Shown in pieces: positions 63,227 to 64,000 of a stretch of 64,000 nt of DNA (positions within the stretch are counted from its first letter, which is position 1; every line of letters starts with the position of its first letter). The DNA lies in contig NZ_SBIT01000008.1 in the NCBI RefSeq assembly GCF_004765785.1, forward strand, positions 186,001-250,000. The letters are read 5' to 3'. The notes under the pieces are model-generated. The model made no database searches, was not told the DNA's origin, and saw only the letters and a program-made list of their open reading frames with translations. This stretch comes from Halorussus ruber (GTDB taxonomy: Archaea > Halobacteriota > Halobacteria > Halobacteriales > Haladaptataceae). A program made the translations under genes and the position numbers.

Positions 63227-63456
63227 CTCGCGCCGTTTTTCAGCGAGGCGTTTCATCGCCGAGCGATAGCTACGGCGCGAGCGGAAGATAGCGCGGAGTC
63301 GAGCAGACGAGTCGCACGCTCGCGCAGGGAGCAAGCGAGCGGCGAAGCCGCGAGCGAGCGACCGAGCAAGAACGTCTCGGCGGTCGCAGGTGAGCAGAGC
63401 GAACCTGCGAGCAGGGAGGAGCTTTGCTCCGACTGCGAGTTCGACTCCCGCCCCGC
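63227..63456 (+). repeat. tRNA 3'-end duplication and intervening element (third locus)
   Basis: 63439-63454 (GTTCGACTCCCGCCCC) is an exact copy of 63206-63221 in the tRNA-like gene. An inverted T-arm GGAGTCGAGC lies at 63295-63304. The interior shares AGTCGCACGCTCGCGCAGGG (63310-63329) and CGACCGAGCAAGAACGTCT (63359-63377) with the tRNA-Thr locus. It also holds long GCGAGCG-type palindromes. 63457-63666 is AT-rich promoter sequence without a gene. Confidence 0.75.
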
Positions 63457-63666
63457 AACAACCACGCTCCTCGCTCCAAAGCAACCAAATAATTTCCTAT
63501 AGAAATAATATCATTCCCTAAACATAACTTGATATTTCCTCGGAGGTCTGACAGCCACCCCGCGACGACCGGTATTCCCTCGCGCTTGCCCCGCGCCCGC
63601 TGGCCTTCCGCCCCGAGGAGCCTTACAAAGATATATACTCCCTCGCAGGAATCCTGCGAACGTAAA

Positions 63667-64000
63667 ATGGCACGCGGCGACGACATCGGGGGCGCGGAGG
63701 TCCGGAGCGCCGCCGACCTCGAAGACCAGACGGTGGTGTTCGCCGGGCGACTCGCGGAGGTCACGCGGAGCGAAGTCACCGAACTGGTCGAGGAGTGCGG
63801 CGCGCGGGTCACGACCAGCATCTCGGACGAGAGCGACCTCCTCGTGGTGGGCGACGAACCCGGCGACGAGAAACTGACTTTCTTTGCGAATCACGACCTC
63901 CCGTCGCTGACCGAGGCCGAGTTTTACGCGCTCTTTCCCGAGCGATTCGGCCACGTCGATGGCGTGCCGGAGGCGTCCGCCGACGGCGGGCCGGACGTGG
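63667..64000 (+). CDS. BRCT-domain protein, N-terminal part
   Basis: The first 111 codons of a gene cut by the right edge. The BRCT fold begins at about residue 20: LEDQTVVFAGRLAEVTRSEV, then LVEECGARVTTSISDESDLL, GDEPGDEKLTFFANHDLPSL and TEAEFYALF. BRCT domains bind partners in DNA repair and replication; this is not the NAD-ligase context. The ATG follows TACAAAGATATATACT, a TATA-like stretch 35-45 bases upstream. Confidence 0.75.
   Translation, partial: MARGDDIGGAEVRSAADLEDQTVVFAGRLAEVTRSEVTELVEECGARVTTSISDESDLLVVGDEPGDEKLTFFANHDLPSLTEAEFYALFPERFGHVDGVPEASADGGPDV

Overview
This is a haloarchaeal chromosome segment. It is GC-rich, the proteins are strongly acidic, Tat signals of the RRxFL type are common, most genes have little or no 5' leader, and the core informational and motility genes are archaeal (Nop5-fibrillarin, archaeal AdoMet synthetase, DacZ, archaellum and CheF). 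The genus cannot be fixed from sequence alone. Gene density is high; the intergenic spaces are unusually rich in small repeated elements.

1-15041 is a scattered phenylacetate-degradation region: phenylacetate-CoA ligase (paaK), two PaaI-type thioesterases, a MaoC dehydratase, an amidohydrolase, an enoyl-CoA hydratase and a Bat-type HTH regulator lead into a compact paaA-B-C-D operon. The PaaD zinc ribbon is a separate gene, and no PaaE reductase is present. 15042-20000 is a worn region: two near-identical solo IS200/IS605-like ends, two frameshifted small genes, ogt, hsp20, AdoMet synthetase and a pyridoxamine-oxidase-like gene. 20000-28530 holds a CYTH enzyme, purD, an acyltransferase, an apparent operon of c-di-AMP cyclase, MscS channel and membrane protein, and a very large secreted M14-like peptidase. 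28754-42796 holds tRNA-Leu, a TFB-like protein, coaD, gshA, nop5-flpA, two tandem LivK-type binding proteins, pgk, tRNA-Thr, a Rieske protein and several small genes.

43409-60627 is the motility block: cheW, cheY, cheB, cheA, cheC, a second tandem-domain cheC, cheD and cheR, then arlCE, arlF, arlG, arlH, arlI and arlJ, with cheF after one unrelated flippase-like gene. CheF is the known archaeal adaptor between CheY and the archaellum motor. Archaellins and a separate ArlD are not in the window. The end holds a receiver-PAS-GAF-PAS histidine kinase, a tRNA-like gene and the start of a BRCT protein.

Two repeat systems stand out. (i) Eight copies of a 125-265 bp element lie in intergenic regions on both strands. 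Each folds as an outer stem enclosing a long hairpin with a constant asymmetric internal loop (AT opposite AGGG/AGCG), and some have a further hairpin. Stem sequences change between copies in a compensatory way, and most copies carry a one-sided tail of degenerate ~27-bp repeats. (ii) Each of the three tRNA or tRNA-like genes is followed 130-230 bp downstream by a copy of its own TPsiC-arm/3' end. The interval has an inverted T-arm at its other side and shares sequence between loci. I cannot assign either system to a named family.
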